The notes: a model not told the origin generated them from the letters alone. A DNA stretch of 64,000 bases from Solea solea (GCF_958295425.1 NC_081139.1:26417463-26481462), one strand, 5' to 3'. Shown: positions 23,313-35,400, counted from the stretch's first letter. Made by a program: numbers and translations.

Positions 23313-24014
23313 GTTATTTCACAAAAACTACAGCAAAACCCTGCAGTTTGATCAGATGTTCCCCTCCTGATCACAGCTGCCAAGGAACTGGTTAATAATG
23401 AAGTAGAAAATGAGATTATGCTAAATCATTACGTTTATAACTCTCTGCAGAAGCAGATAATGGTTCTGCTCGCGATCGTAACTGTCGGTGCAAAGTCACA
23501 TGATGGCAGTTATGCGGTATCTAAAAGGAATAGTAAAAAAACAACAACATCAACAAAAACATGCTCAGAATTCAATAGCTGGTTTTAAATGAGAAAAAAC
23601 TGCTTCTATTTATTTTCACAGCTGATGAATCATTTGGAATCTAGAGCATGTTCTTTAAAATATTGAAACATAATACAATATTGATCAAAACAAATCCATA
23701 TTTTAATGTCAGAATGTTTTCACCACACCCTCCCTCATACTTGTACTTGTTATGTTATTTTAGTGTATGTATATGTGTGAAATAATTGAACAAATGCCTC
23801 CAAAAGTAAATTTAGATAGTAAAAATCAGAATACACTACTACTATTACGGTTATAAAATGCAAATTTCTGCAGGAACATATCAAAAAAGTTCCATATTTT
23901 AGTTAAAAATGAATACACCTTTGTTTTATTTACATTTTAACCTTTCTATCATGTCATCTTTTTACAGTTTTGAGTCTGTTATTTTTACCAAGTGTATATT
24001 TTTCTGTCAGTGGT

Positions 24015-24258
24015 TTTCATATCAGCCCATACAAGTTCCTACCATAATTTTATTTTATTTTTATGTTGTTTTCTTATATTTATGTGTTCAAATACATCGA
24101 ATCCTTTATTAAACATTAAAAGCCAAAGAAATACACCCAAGTGTCTGCTATTGTGTACATGTATATACTGTATATGTGTCATACAAGCCCCATACAAGTT
24201 CCCACCATACTTTTATTTTATTTATTGTGTTATTTTCTCATATTTATGTGTGGGGAAA
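24015..24258 (+). repeat. Local tandem duplication (about 165-bp spacing)
   Basis: The block CAGCCCATACAAGTTCC...TTTTATTTTATTT...TATTTATGTGTG at 24022-24085 recurs at 24186-24252 with a few changes. The sequence is T-rich and non-coding. Confidence 0.6.
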
Positions 24259-24269
24259 AAAGGAACGAC

Positions 24270-24725
24270 AATGTAAATTTTAAAATCAGAATGATAGTTT
24301 TATGGTAGAACCTGACCTAAAACCAATCATTCATTAACACTGGAGGCAAAAAAAAGAGAGAGAATTACAGACCATTTATTCTTTATTAGCTTTATTAGCG
24401 ACGATCACACAGAAAACCCACGTTCACTCACAGACGTCATGATGAGGATTTAACGCGTGGGACGGTGACATTGATAGAAGATCAATACAACTCCATCATG
24501 GCTGACGACTCACTCTCTTCTCCCTCCTAATAAACATCAACCGTTCACCACTTCATGATGAAAACCCACACGACTGACACTTCACAGGGTCAAGAATGAG
24601 ACGTTAAACAGTTGTTGTGTTTTTGTGACTTAAAATACCTTGTTTGACACTGCTGTTAGCAGCAGCCAATGTCTACCAGATTACCAGGTTAACTCATCAA
24701 ATGTGATGTTTCTTCAAGATCATCT
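24270..24725. other. Non-coding intergenic DNA
   Basis: I recognise no gene and no repeat. Confidence 0.4.
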
Positions 24726-24727
24726 GA

Positions 24728-24930
24728 GTAAAGATGTTCATGTTTCATAGATATAAAATAAGGGCTGGCTACATCGTGATACAGGAAACAATCAGGAGAT
24801 TGTTAAAAATACTGGATCCCCAGGGGGTGCAACTGAGGAGCTGGAATACGGAAGCATATTGCAACCAGGATGTGTTGAGGAGCAAAAATTAATAAATTTC
24901 CATGGAACAGACCTCGGAAAAAAAAATTGT
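24728..24930 (+). repeat. Satellite-bearing element, copy 2 (head)
   Basis: It is nearly identical to 22590-22780 over about 170 bp, with small indels near the junction with the tandem tract. The two copies are in direct orientation, about 2.1 kb apart. Confidence 0.88.
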
Positions 24931-25625
24931 CTAAAAACAGACCTGAAAAAATATATCATAAAAGCAGACCCTGAAAATATATCTTGTAAAAACAGACCCC
25001 GAAAAAAAATCGTCTAAAAACAGACCTGAAAAAATATATCGTAAAAGCAGACCCTGAAAAGAAATCTCGTAAAAACAGACTGCGAAAAAAATCTAGTAAA
25101 AACATATTCCAAAAGAAATATCTCATAAAAAAGGCCCCCAAAAAATCGCGTAAAGAAAGACAGCAAAAGACCCGGAAAAAAAAATCTCGGAAAAACAGAC
25201 CCGCAAAAAAACCTCTAGTAAAAACAGACCCAGAAAAAAAAATCTTGTAAAATCAAACCCCAAAGTTTTTTTCGTAAAAACAGACCGGAAAAAAAATCTC
25301 GTAAAAACAGACTGCGAAAAAAATCTAGTAAAAACATATTCCAAAAGAAATATCTCATAAAAAAGGCCCCCAAAAAATCGCGTAAAGAAAGACAGCAAAA
25401 GACCCGGAAAAAAAAATCTCGGAAAAACAGACCCGCAAAAAAACCTCTAGTAAAAACAGACCCAGAAAAAAAAATCTTGTAAAATCAAACCCCAAAGTTT
25501 TTTTCGTAAAAACAGACCCGGAAAAAAAATCTCGTAAACAAAGACCCACAAAAAATCCCGTAAATACAGACCCAGAAAAAAAATCTCATAAAAACAGTGC
25601 CGAGTAAAAATCCTGTAAAAACAGA
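24930..25625 (+). repeat. Tandem satellite with a 232-bp higher-order repeat
   Basis: About 25 units of 25-30 bp share the pattern GTAAAAACAGACCC(N)GAAAAAAAATCTC. Within it, a multi-unit block beginning ACTGCGAAAAAA at 25079 is repeated almost exactly at 25311, a 232-bp period. The minus-strand frames across it (25123-25706) encode only FFTRVCFYEIFF-like repeats and are not genes. Confidence 0.9.
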
Positions 25626-26295
25626 GTCATTAAAAAAATTCAGAAGCATCATACTATATATGCTTGATATATATATATCGAGGCACAGAGTCTTGCTGAA
25701 ACACAAAGATAAGAAAGGAAGTTATTTGTTCTCGAAGGTGGTCGTCAGATTGAGAAATGACACCGTGTGTCACAGGGAAGTGATAAAAATAAAAATGGAC
25801 CCTGTATTTATTTCATTTTTTTTATTATCTTCATATCGCCTGAAACCAGTGAGATAAACAGAGAAATCCCTTAAGGTTTTCCCAGAGTGATTTATATATA
25901 TATATATACTGTATATGAACCATATATAATGATAGCTGTCCAGTCTCAGGTGGATCAACACAACATAGGCTTTATAAAGTCGTTGTCTGCTGCTTCTGAA
26001 AAGCCTACAGTCATATACTACGTCTTGACTGCAGCCACACAGAGAAGCAGCAAAGCCTTTGTGTGTGTGTGTGGAGACGAGAAGAAGGTGAGAGACGGGA
26101 GAAACAGGAGCAATTAAAAGAAGCGGAGAGGAGCGATGGAGAAAGCTCCCTCTGGAGGCAGAACATAAATCAAATCCATGTATTTCTGAGAAGAAGAAGA
26201 AGAAGAGGAGGAAAGTGGTGTCAGAGGGAGAGGGCACCATCTGCCTCGCTGAATAAAGAAGTGCTCAACACTTGCATTTAAGCACATGCTCCAAT
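25626..26295. other. Non-coding intergenic DNA
   Basis: No recognised gene. It has a TA run at 25895-25914 and a short GAAGAAGAA run near 26190. The overlapping plus and minus frames here lack family features. Confidence 0.35.
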
Positions 26296-26300
26296 GATAT

Positions 26301-26321
26301 CACACACACACACACACACAC
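26301..26321. repeat. CA microsatellite
   Basis: An uninterrupted run of about ten CA units. Confidence 0.9.
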
Positions 26322-26599
26322 GTATTGGATCAGGGCTGTTCCTGCTCACAGACAGGAGGTGTTGGGATTAACACCCTGATGTGGGTGAGAGCTGCTCTCC
26401 GCTGCAGTTCGCTGTCAAACACAGAACGTTATTATCACACACACACTTTAAAAAACCTCACACTCATTCACACAGAAACCACAGAACTTTCACTTTTTTA
26501 ATTAAATCAGATCACACCCGCTTTCCTTTTCTTTCTTTTTTTACATTTCACTCTTATTTTACTACTCATCAAGTTTTTGAATGTAGGGTAGGGTTAACC

Positions 26600-27300
26600 C
26601 GAAAGGCCCTGCGATCCTTGCGCGTCATGGTCCTGTAGTATCTCACTTCACCATCGGGTGGCGGTACAAGTCTGGACACAGGGAACAGGACGCATACCCA
26701 ACACACTCTTTGCGGATCCAAAATCTGGACTGCACGCGTAGCCCTAACCCTAATCCGCATCATGCGCACGATGCACGTCGGTATACCAGGGCCTTAAGCC
26801 TACCCTAACCCAGTGGAACAGTTCGGTACAGTACATATTTTTTTAACGTTTCGCATTTTTAGCGTGTCGCATTGCGCGTCTGATTGCACGGACCCTGGTA
26901 TACTCACGCGTCAGGTTCCTGTAGTATCCTACTTCACCATCGGGTGGCGGTACCAGTCTGGACGCAGGGAATAGGACTAACTATGCTACAGCTCCCTCGG
27001 ACACGTCCGGTTTGGGCGGCTCATCAGCTGAAAGGTCTGTTTGGCAGGGGAGTCGGGGTGTGAGTCGGTTCGAGGGTCGCCAGGTTCAGGCTTGGATGAC
27101 TGTCCTTGGTGAGAACTTCTTCTGTTGTCGAAATGTTTTTCTGCTTGGTGAGCAGGGCTTAATACTCCACCTACCAGTGTTGGTTGTATACCAGGGCTTT
27201 AACCCTAACCCTAACCCAGTGGAACAGTTCGGTACAGTACGTATTTTTTTCCATTTGGAATAGTACCAAAAGAACCGGACCCGACTGTTCCATTTTTTTG
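26600..27300 (+). repeat. Duplicated interspersed-repeat block
   Basis: Two modules each occur twice. 'CCTGTAGTATC...CTTCACCATCGGGTGGCGGTAC...GTCTGGAC' lies at 26628-26690 and 26918-26978. 'TATACCAGGGC...CTAACCCAGTGGAACAGTTCGGTACAGTAC' lies at 26781-26842 and 27187-27242. The pattern suggests nested or tandemly duplicated non-autonomous DNA elements. Short CCCTAACCC runs here belong to these modules. Confidence 0.7.
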
Positions 27301-27429
27301 TTACACAGTTCTAGCACAACTCGACTCAACTTGTTTTTTTTCTTTTCCATTAGGGACAGTAGCCAAAAGTTTAGACCTTATCCAAACAGAACTTTCCCAA
27401 TATGATCTTTTTCTCTTTTGTGCTTGTTC

Positions 27430-27660
27430 CGAAGTGGTTAGCAGTGTGTGTGTGTGTTCCTCCGGGTTCTCCAGATTCCTCCGACAGTCCCAAAACCTGC
27501 AGGTTTGGGGATTAGACAAATTGGATGCTCTAAATTGACCATGTGAACCTGTGATGGACTGGCGACCTGTCCAGGGTGAAATCCGCCTTTCGCCCGCACT
27601 ATGTCAGCTGGGGATTGGCACCATCATGTGCAGTGAAGCAGTAGAAGATGGATGGAAGAG
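27430..27660 (+). mobile_element. 5'-truncated SINE of the V-SINE type
   Basis: It carries the same body and tail as 39055-39425: TCCTCCGACAGTCCCAAAAC, TCTAAATTGACCATGTGAAC, GACTGGCGACCTGTCCAGGG, and GTAGAAGATGGATGG at the end. The tRNA-like head is missing. Confidence 0.8.
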
Positions 27661-27664
27661 ATCA

Positions 27665-29220
27665 TGTTAAACCTTAAAGGTTCAGACCTTCTTCACACGG
27701 AAACAGAACTTTCCCGAAATGATCTTTTTCTCTTTTGTTCTTAGGAAAGTTTTCTGTAAACAAAAATTTGGCGGTGACGTCACTCCAAGCGTCAAATTCC
27801 AAGTTTCGATGTTAGTGGAACGCAGCGTTGACATCACTTTACAGAGAAACAAAGAGTCCTGTGGAGCTGATGGGTTCAATCGCAGTTTGAATGTAACTTA
27901 CATTTGTTCATGTTTAAAATGCGTTAAGTGGATTCCATTTCTTTTTTAAAAAAATTTCTCTTTTTCGTTTCGTTTCACATCCCGTTATTAAGTTGTCGCG
28001 ATGCCTGTTTATATCCTCTGTGCGACACAAACATTGCTTTAACTGTTGTGTATCCCGTTTTTATTCCACCACATCCATTAAATCTACACATATATTTACA
28101 TGACATTCGCAGACGCAGAGGCAACGTTTTGTGCTGCTGCTAAATTGAAATCATTGTGCTGATAAATGAGATTCAGAGGCTGTGATGTGATTTGTAAAAG
28201 TGTCACGAGTGTTTGATGGACTGTGTGTTTATGACGTGTTACTGTACGTCTAAGTGTATGCAAGCTGCTTAAGTGATGAAAAATCAATGTCACATTGTTG
28301 TTGTGATCCTGATTGGACAGAATGACATTGATGCCTTTTGTTATTAGCTTTGCTCGTCACATTGTTTCGACCTCTCTGGCAAAACAATGAACTGAGGGAT
28401 TCGTGAAATTTGGTACAAAATTGAGGATAGGAATTTTAATTTCCAAGGAGATGATCTGACTTTTCCTTATATGCTAACATAAGTGGTTTTACTTGAAGTG
28501 TCTTACTGTAATGAAACGTTACCCATCACCTGTCCTCTTAAAGATACAATATGCAATATCTCTGCACCAAACTATGACAGACTAATGACATGTACAGTAT
28601 TTAGTTTGAGTTGTGTATTCACAGTGGAGTGTTCGAAAACCCACAGGAAAGAAATCTGAATTTTTGAATTATTTCTATTCAAGATAATTGAAAAAAAAGC
28701 CCCGAAAACACACAGGGTAATTAAACGAGATAATTCCCATGATCCAATCCAACTTTCGTTGAAGAAAGAAAGCGCTGTGCATAAATAAAATAGAAAACAT
28801 AGAAACACAGGACCTAAAAACATACAATAAGACAATAAAATAACTCCAGAAAATATAGAAAAATTTAAAAAAAAATCAATAAAAATCGATGTCTTTTGTT
28901 GCTGTTTTGATCGTGAATTACTGTGAAACTGCTCACACATCACTGGATGGACTGAATGAAATGTGGCATTAATCAATTTGTAGTGTACAAAGATTCATTT
29001 GTAGGAAAATAAAAGTTCAATGGTTTAGAACAATTTGGTTCCACAGGAGAAAAATGTGAAAAATTTCAAAAGTTCATCTGGTTATAGACAGTGGATAGAA
29101 GTGATCAAACACGTCGTCTTTCAACTGGAAGTCCTACTGCAGAAAGAAATAAGAAAAATATTTCTACAAAGTTAAATAATTGATTTAGGCTTATTTTACC
29201 ATTGTGAAGATAATTTTTTA
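27665..29220. other. Non-coding intergenic DNA
   Basis: No gene is recognised. The 134-codon minus-strand frame at 28572-28976 is AT-rich and featureless. Confidence 0.35.
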
Positions 29221-29224
29221 CAGT

Positions 29225-29405
29225 GTGTGTGTGTGACTGTGTTTGATCCCCAGCGTCTCTCGTCTACATGTCTCTGCCTGGGTAAGACGCTTAACCCCGG
29301 GTTGCCCCTGACAACTACACCTGCAGCGTGTGAACGGCTGAGATAGATGTGTGATAGAAAAAGGGCAACACGCAGTTGCACTGAAGTGTTGTATAAATAC
29401 AAACC
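29225..29405 (+). repeat. Fish dispersed repeat, partial copy
   Basis: TG tract, then GTGTTTGATCCCCAGCGTCTC, GACGCTTAACCCCGGGTTGCC and GCAGCGTGTGAACGG. From memory this is a frequent fish interspersed repeat related to the fragments at 10195 and 36397. The 68-codon minus-strand frame over it is incidental. Confidence 0.55.
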
Positions 29406-29499
29406 TCAGCTCTTTTTTTTTACTTCCATCTAAATGCCTTTGTCGTGTGCTCAGATATAAAACCCGACATGTCTCAGTGCTTCATCATGTACATTTATG

Positions 29500-29900
29500 A
29501 TTCTTTGCTAATTCCATTTACTGACAATGTGTAAAAACAAAAATGTTGACATGATGTATTGCCCCCGCTCCCCTCCCCCCACCGCATGCATCCAGGTGAT
29601 TGAACAGCTTCAGAGAATCAACAGCATTCACACATCGCTTGTCCGTCAGCGGTGAAAGTCAATGACATTACGTCTATTTATGTGTTTTGATTAATTGTCA
29701 GGAATTGCCTTCTCAGTCCGCCGTCTCCCCTGACGCGTCGAGCAGTAGCCGTCGGCGATCATTACCATAATCACGTTAGTGTATTTTTTTTGCCGTGCCC
29801 TTGTGGAGTGGCTGTGTCCCATTTTAATGCCACGCAATAATAGATGCACATCAGAGATGAGATTGTGACAGCGTTTGTCCTCTGCAGGTGAGGACACTTG
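29500..29900. other. Candidate regulatory non-coding DNA
   Basis: This is non-repetitive, complex sequence with homeodomain-like cores (TTGATTAATTGTCA, CATAATCACG) and a CpG-containing block at 29715-29765. No coding family is recognised. Conservation is untested. Confidence 0.25.
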
Positions 29901-30154
29901 GGACATGTGTGCAAAAAATAAATCTCTTCAATGGGTCTTATAATTTCGTCAAATCTGATATATACATTTTTGAAAACATCATTTTAAAAAAATAAATAAA
30001 ATGATTGACAAAAAGTGAAATGAATGATTGGGCTCTAGATCACCGGCTTTCAGCAGAACTGACACTAGAATACACCAGACTGAGATTTTAGACTTTAGAT
30101 TTCCTATGGTAAATGTTGGAGATTTTAACCCTGAGTGCTCACACGGCACAGATC

Positions 30155-30615
30155 TGGCCTAGAGGGTTATGGTCTGGCCTAGAGGGGTGTAGACTGGCCA
30201 AGAGGGGTATGGTCTGGTCTAAAGGGGTATGGTCTGGCCTAGAGGGGTATGGTGTGGCCTAGAGAGGTATAGTCTGGTCTAAAGGGGTATGGTCTGGCCT
30301 AGAGGGGTATGGTGTGGCCTAGAGGGGTATGGCGTGGCCTAGAGGGGTATAGTCTGGTCTAGAGGGGTATGGTGTGGCCTAGAGGGGTATAGTCTGGCCT
30401 AGAGGGGGGAAGCCTGGCCTCAGGGGTGTAGCCTGGCCTAGAGGGGGGAAGTCTGGTCTAGAGGGGTATAGTCTGGCCTAGAGGTGTGTAGTCTGGCCTA
30501 AAGGAGATGGGTATGGTCTGGCCTAGAGGGGTGTAGTCTGGCCTAGAGGAGAGGGGTATGGTCTGGCCTAGAGGGGTGAAGTCTGGTCTAGAGGGGTGTA
30601 GTCTGGCCTGGACAG
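30155..30615 (+). repeat. G-rich minisatellite, 20-21-bp unit
   Basis: About twenty copies of GGTATGGTCTGGCCTAGAGG and close variants (GTAGTCTGGCCTAGAGGGGT). The strand is strongly asymmetric: G-rich on plus, C-rich on minus. Non-coding. Confidence 0.95.
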
Positions 30616-30819
30616 TTTATTCCTCGGGTATACTCTGGCCTGGGCCAAACTATACGCGGTTCCTTCTGGGCAGGGGTTAATATGGCCTGTTAGACCTGTT
30701 GGTCTTCTTGTTCAAAATCAAGAGTACTAACCACTACACCAACCGTGTGGCTCCATACGTGATCCCTACATTCAAAAACACCATTTAAAAAAAATGAATC
30801 TACAAGCTAGTTTTGTTTG

Positions 30820-31470
30820 TGCGTTGCCCTTTGGCTCAGCACCTCTGAAGCGTTTTTTTGGCAATGGCTGCTGATGTGCCTGTTGTATAATTTACGCCGC
30901 GCTCCACTGACAGTCTCTGCGGGGGAACCCGGCGGCTGCGCTGTCCACCCTGCTGTTATCTATCTGCCTGAGACATCTCCTGTTCCATCTCAGCGGCCAC
31001 CTAAAGCTTCATTTCCCTTCCTGTCACCGCTCCGCTCCACTCTGCTCCGCCTCGGCCCTGCTCGCTCGCTCGCTCACTCTCTCGCTGTCTGCACACAGGA
31101 CACACGCGTTTTGATAAAAGCCACTCTGTCACATATTACATCTCATTTCGCCGACACCACCTTGTCCTCACCGATCAGCCCTGAGCTGACCTCACCCCTT
31201 GACCTCAAGCTTATGAGAATAATGAAAAGTGCCGCTGTGGTTAAATATAGAGCCACTTCCTTGCACATGCACGCACAGGTGTCGCCGGTTAAGGGTTTTG
31301 TTTAGCACAATAAGCATGTGTCCATTTTGAGGCGGAACAGGAATTCAATAGTGAGCCGTGCCCCAAGGATGATTATCTCCCATTTCTACTGCCTTACTGT
31401 TTATTATGTCTGTGTTAGCACAAACTTTGTAATGGAGCTCATAAAATGTGCATACTGCTCGAAGGTACAG
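30820..31470. other. Complex unique intergenic DNA
   Basis: A 162-codon plus-strand frame (30817-31305) crosses it, but its translation has no recognisable motif and runs through a (GCTC)n stretch near 31055. The sequence is CpG-richer than its surroundings, and 31280-31470 is complex. It may be regulatory. Confidence 0.3.
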
Positions 31471-31486
31471 ATTTTCCTCACAGTGG

Positions 31487-31520
31487 GGGAGATAGAGAGA
31501 GAAAGAGAGAGAGAGAGTGT
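31487..31520. repeat. GA microsatellite
   Basis: An interrupted GA run. Confidence 0.85.
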
Positions 31521-31789
31521 ACTGATTCTTTTATTTTTATTTTATTTCATCTCTGCACGCTTGCGACAAAATAGAATCATTTATGATATTGATTTTTTTT
31601 GAAGATTCAATCTTAAACAATACCATAAAAAAAATACACACACACACATACAGATATTTTGCTTTGTAACATCCCATAATGTCGAGTTTAATGTGAGCTA
31701 GCCAACTCTTCTCAGTCGTCTATTTTTCTCAATAAACGTCGTAACGCTTCTGCCACAACTCAGCACTTTGGGATTCAAGCCAAGTATGT

Positions 31790-32570
31790 ATTCATTATTA
31801 GTTAAATAAAACATGTTTTTATGTATTTAAGCATGTTGTAATACTAATTTTAATGACAGGTATATAAACTGTTTACACATTTCTAACGAGTGCCTTTAAG
31901 TGTCCCAGTGCCCCAATTGATAATAAATGTCTAAATTCTACATTTATTAACAATTATGTGGACCTTTTTATTTTTACAAGCAAGTTCTTACAATGCCTCA
32001 AAGTGTCCAAAATAAGTCTTAATGTATTAATAATGAAGGTATTAATTATACCTTCAGTTTCTAAGTGTCTTAAACAACTTAAACATGTCCCGGTGTGTCT
32101 CAGTGTCCTAATAATGTGTTAAATATATGTTTATTAACACTTATGTGGCTATTTATGTTCTTAAGCAAGTTCTTATCAGGCATAAATATACAAACTGTTT
32201 ACAAATGTCTAATTAATACCTTAAGTATTCCAAATGTGTCTTAACACATTGACAATACATGTATTAAATATGACTTTATTAACAATTATATAGACTTATT
32301 TATGTTCATAGGAATCTTTTAATATTAATGTTTACGATAGATAAATAAACAGTTTTACAGGTTGTTAACAAGAGCCTTTAAGTTTCTTAATATGTCTTAA
32401 AGTATTGATAATAAATGTAATAAATGTCCTGATGTGTCCGAATGTCTTAACAATGTGTTAATTATACATTTATTAACAATTACATGGACCTATTTATGTC
32501 TGTATCTTATAACACTGAGGTTTACGACAGGTATGTAATTTACTTGTATTAACTTGGTGTGAATTGTCGT
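31790..32570 (+). repeat. Ancient diverged tandem repeat, part 1
   Basis: A module of the type 'TTTATTAACAATTATGTGGACCTATTTATGTTCATAAGCAA...TATAAACTGTTTACA...CTTTAAGTTTCTTAA' occurs at least four times (near 31950, 32135, 32280, 32480). The spacing is irregular, about 150-200 bp. It is strongly AT-rich. Confidence 0.65.
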
Positions 32571-32784
32571 CTATATTTTTCTCCATAAACATCAGAAAGC
32601 TTCTGCCACACGTCAAATTCAGATTCACTGCAAACTCAACTCAATAAAACAAGAAATAAACATAAAAGCAATAAGAGATTATTTTGGCTGTGACCTTGTC
32701 TGTTTCACCTCCAGGTGCCATTTAAAATAAAATTATATCTATTTCTTTACTTATATATACACACACACTCACATAAAACCTCAC

Positions 32785-32788
32785 CAAA

Positions 32789-32823
<35 letters not shown>

Positions 32824-32855
32824 GTACACATATATATATATATATACTGTATATC
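32785..32855. repeat. TA microsatellite
   Basis: An interrupted run of TA and TACATA units over about 70 bp. Confidence 0.9.
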
Positions 32856-32899
32856 CTCTAGTGACACTTTAAAAAGACACTTTATCCACACCAATATAT

Positions 32900-33260
32900 C
32901 TTTATTACCCACTTAAGCTCAAAGTGGCTCCATCATCTGACATTTAAATCCCAGTTATTGCCCCGGCGCCGCCGAGCTGAATTTATAAACCAATACCAAA
33001 GACTCCGCTTTGAGAAAACGAGCATGGGTATTACAGACAATGGCCGCTGGGTCAATGAGGGGTGAGGAGGAGAGAGAGAGGGGGGGGGGGGGTTGTCTCT
33101 GGGGGACGCAACACAGCGAGGGATTTTCTCTGCACCAAATAATGACAACTCAGGCAATATCGTCCTGCCAATGTGTCGCCACGACAGTAACTATCGATTG
33201 TTGGGCGGGGGTGAATTGTATCAAGGATGACCCTTTTGACCTTTAAGGGTTCCCATGGAA
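32900..33260. other. Candidate regulatory non-coding DNA flanking a G11 run
   Basis: The flanks of a G-rich run (33078-33093) are complex and repeat-free, with GGCGCCGCCGAGCTG near 32965 and TGGGCGGGGG near 33203. No coding family is recognised. Confidence 0.25.
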
Positions 33261-33539
33261 ACGTAGTGTCTCTGCAGCAGCGAGAGCAAACACAGAGTTA
33301 AGAGTGACACCCGTCACCTGAAGAAATGACACAAAGATAATGTTTTTTCTCTCCCATCAAAGAGCCTTTCACTTTGTTTTTTTAACACAATTAAAAAAGC
33401 CAATAAATGTCAATTCACCCCATTCGCTTCTCTTTGAGTTGATCTCACCAACAAAACATCAACAAAAACAAAAACAGAGAAACTGGTTTTATGAGGTCTT
33501 TTGACCGGTGAGGACACAAAGTTGTCACTGTTGATAATG

Positions 33540-34145
33540 AGTGAATAATAAAGGGTTTATTAGCCTTTAAAAGGCATTAATATTAACCCCATATAGTCTT
33601 ATTACTGTCATTAACTCACAATTTGTACTAAGTGATTATAAAGTTGACAATAAGACATAAAACATATGAATTCACATTTTTGAACCCCCAACTATTAGTC
33701 TAATTGTCATTAATTATTACATTTATTAGTTATTTATAAGCATGTTTTAAGTTCTTACTATATACTAATGTTTATGGCAATATATAATATATTACATATA
33801 TACTTATTTATGTTCATAAGCATCTTATTATATTAAGGTTTATATACCTTACCTTCTTAATAATGTGTTCATTTTACGTTTATTCAAAATTATATGGCCT
33901 TATTTATGTTGATGTTGCATCTTATATACTTGTTAACGTTACAACAGGTATATAAACTGTTTGAGCCTTTAAGTTTCTTAATATGTCTTAAAGTATTGAT
34001 AATAAATGTCATAAATGAGTGACATTTTATCACATTTCATGAGTCATATATTAACATTATACAGACTTATTTATGTTTTTAAGCAGTTTTAATGTCTTAA
34101 AGTATTGATAATGTGTTAAATATGTGTTTGTTTCGACTGTTTGCA
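33540..34145 (+). repeat. Ancient diverged tandem repeat, part 2
   Basis: The same module family as 31790-32570 occurs (TTATATGGCCTTATTTATG, TAAACTGTTTGAGCC, AGTTTCTTAATATGTCTTAA). The two blocks are separated by about 1 kb of unrelated sequence. Confidence 0.6.
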
Positions 34146-35126
34146 AAGTGCCATTATTGTGTCTTACTTTCTTGACTGAAATATGTTGATTACTCTTTTA
34201 TGGAGCATTGTTATTGTTTTTATTAATTGTTTATTGTGACTTATTACAGATAGACAAATAAAAAGACAAAAAGTCCTTTATTCTAAGGACTCTCCTTCAT
34301 CATCACAGCACCGGGCTGTTGCCACGAGCTCGCTCATGCATCGTTGTCGTGATAAATTGCACAATCAGACAAACACATTCAAGCATATTCCACACTTTGG
34401 TGCTTTTTTCCCCCACAGTTTCCATAAATGAAAATTGACTGTGTTTTGTGCTGATGTTGGTAAAAAAAAAAAAAAAAATCCCCCCTCGCCTCAGTCCTAC
34501 AATTCCCTGAGGCTCAGTGTGAATAAGAACCCACAGGAGCTTCAAAAAAAAGAAAAAACACTGAACTCAGCAAAAACATCTGACCAGAGACACACGGCAG
34601 CTGCGTCCAGAAGAAAGAGATAAATCCACAAACAAAAAGAAAACAAAAGCCTGACAGAGGACGATCAAAGCAATTAAAACAAAAAGGTAGAAAACAGAAA
34701 GAATAGAACAGATGCACTGACACTGTCGATTCCCTGCTGCAACGCACCTGATAACAACCCATTAATCTGACTCAGGTGTGTCAGAGAGTAAGAGAAACAA
34801 CGTGATCAGGACACTCAGAGAGGACACACCGTCTGCTTCCTTCAAAATAAAAACCTGCCTCTGTGTCGTCTCACAGAGAACATTAAAAGCGGTTTAAAAG
34901 CGGAGGCCGGAAAATCACGTGATAATCAGCTGACTCTGCGACAAACGCGTCCCGTTATCTCGCACAATCTCGCGCAATCTCTCATTTCCTGTCAGTGAAA
35001 ATACTTGATTACAAAAAATTATTAAAAAATTACTTGATAACAAAACCCAATTGGAGACACAAAAGAGAGATGTTGATATTGTTCTATCAGACAACGCGAA
35101 GGCAGGAAGTCTGAGCTGATTTTAGG
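34146..35126. other. Non-coding intergenic DNA
   Basis: An A15 homopolymer sits near 34460. No gene is recognised; the frames at 34303-34762 are low-complexity. Confidence 0.35.
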
Positions 35127-35129
35127 GAC

Positions 35130-35164
<35 letters not shown>

Positions 35165-35400
35165 TGTATTTGTCATCTCTTTAGGACTTTTTTTCTGGCA
35201 CAAACACTGACCTCTTCAGGACCAGTAGTCCTCAAGGAGAACAGAACCTGGTCCTGATGAGGCAGAACCTGGTTCATTTTAGGACTAAGATTTGAATTGT
35301 AGTTGTTATGGTGAAGGTAAGGGGCGATGCTTTCTTTAGGGTTTGTCCAAAAGATTGGAAGTTAATGCAGAGTCCTAAGAAGTAGAGCTGCACAAACCTT
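35127..35400 (+). repeat. Dispersed GGACC repeat, copy 2
   Basis: It starts in a TG microsatellite (35131-35162), then TTGTCATCTCTTTAGGAC, CACTGACCTCTTCAGGACCA, and GTCCTGATGAGGCAGAACCT. It is the same family and orientation as 46985-47260 and inverted relative to 3960-4175. Confidence 0.75.

Noticed and set aside
25123..25706. Overlapping minus-strand frames rich in Phe/Arg/Val as a repeat protein
   Set aside because: They are read-through of the satellite units. The repeated peptide simply mirrors the DNA repeat.
30155..30615. CRISPR array
   Set aside because: The units are head-to-tail with no unique spacers and the context is vertebrate. The same applies to the 44040-44465 and 13138-13590 arrays.
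30817..31305. 162-codon plus-strand open frame as a novel gene
   Set aside because: The translation has no motif, passes through a GCTC simple repeat, and shows no splice or homology support.
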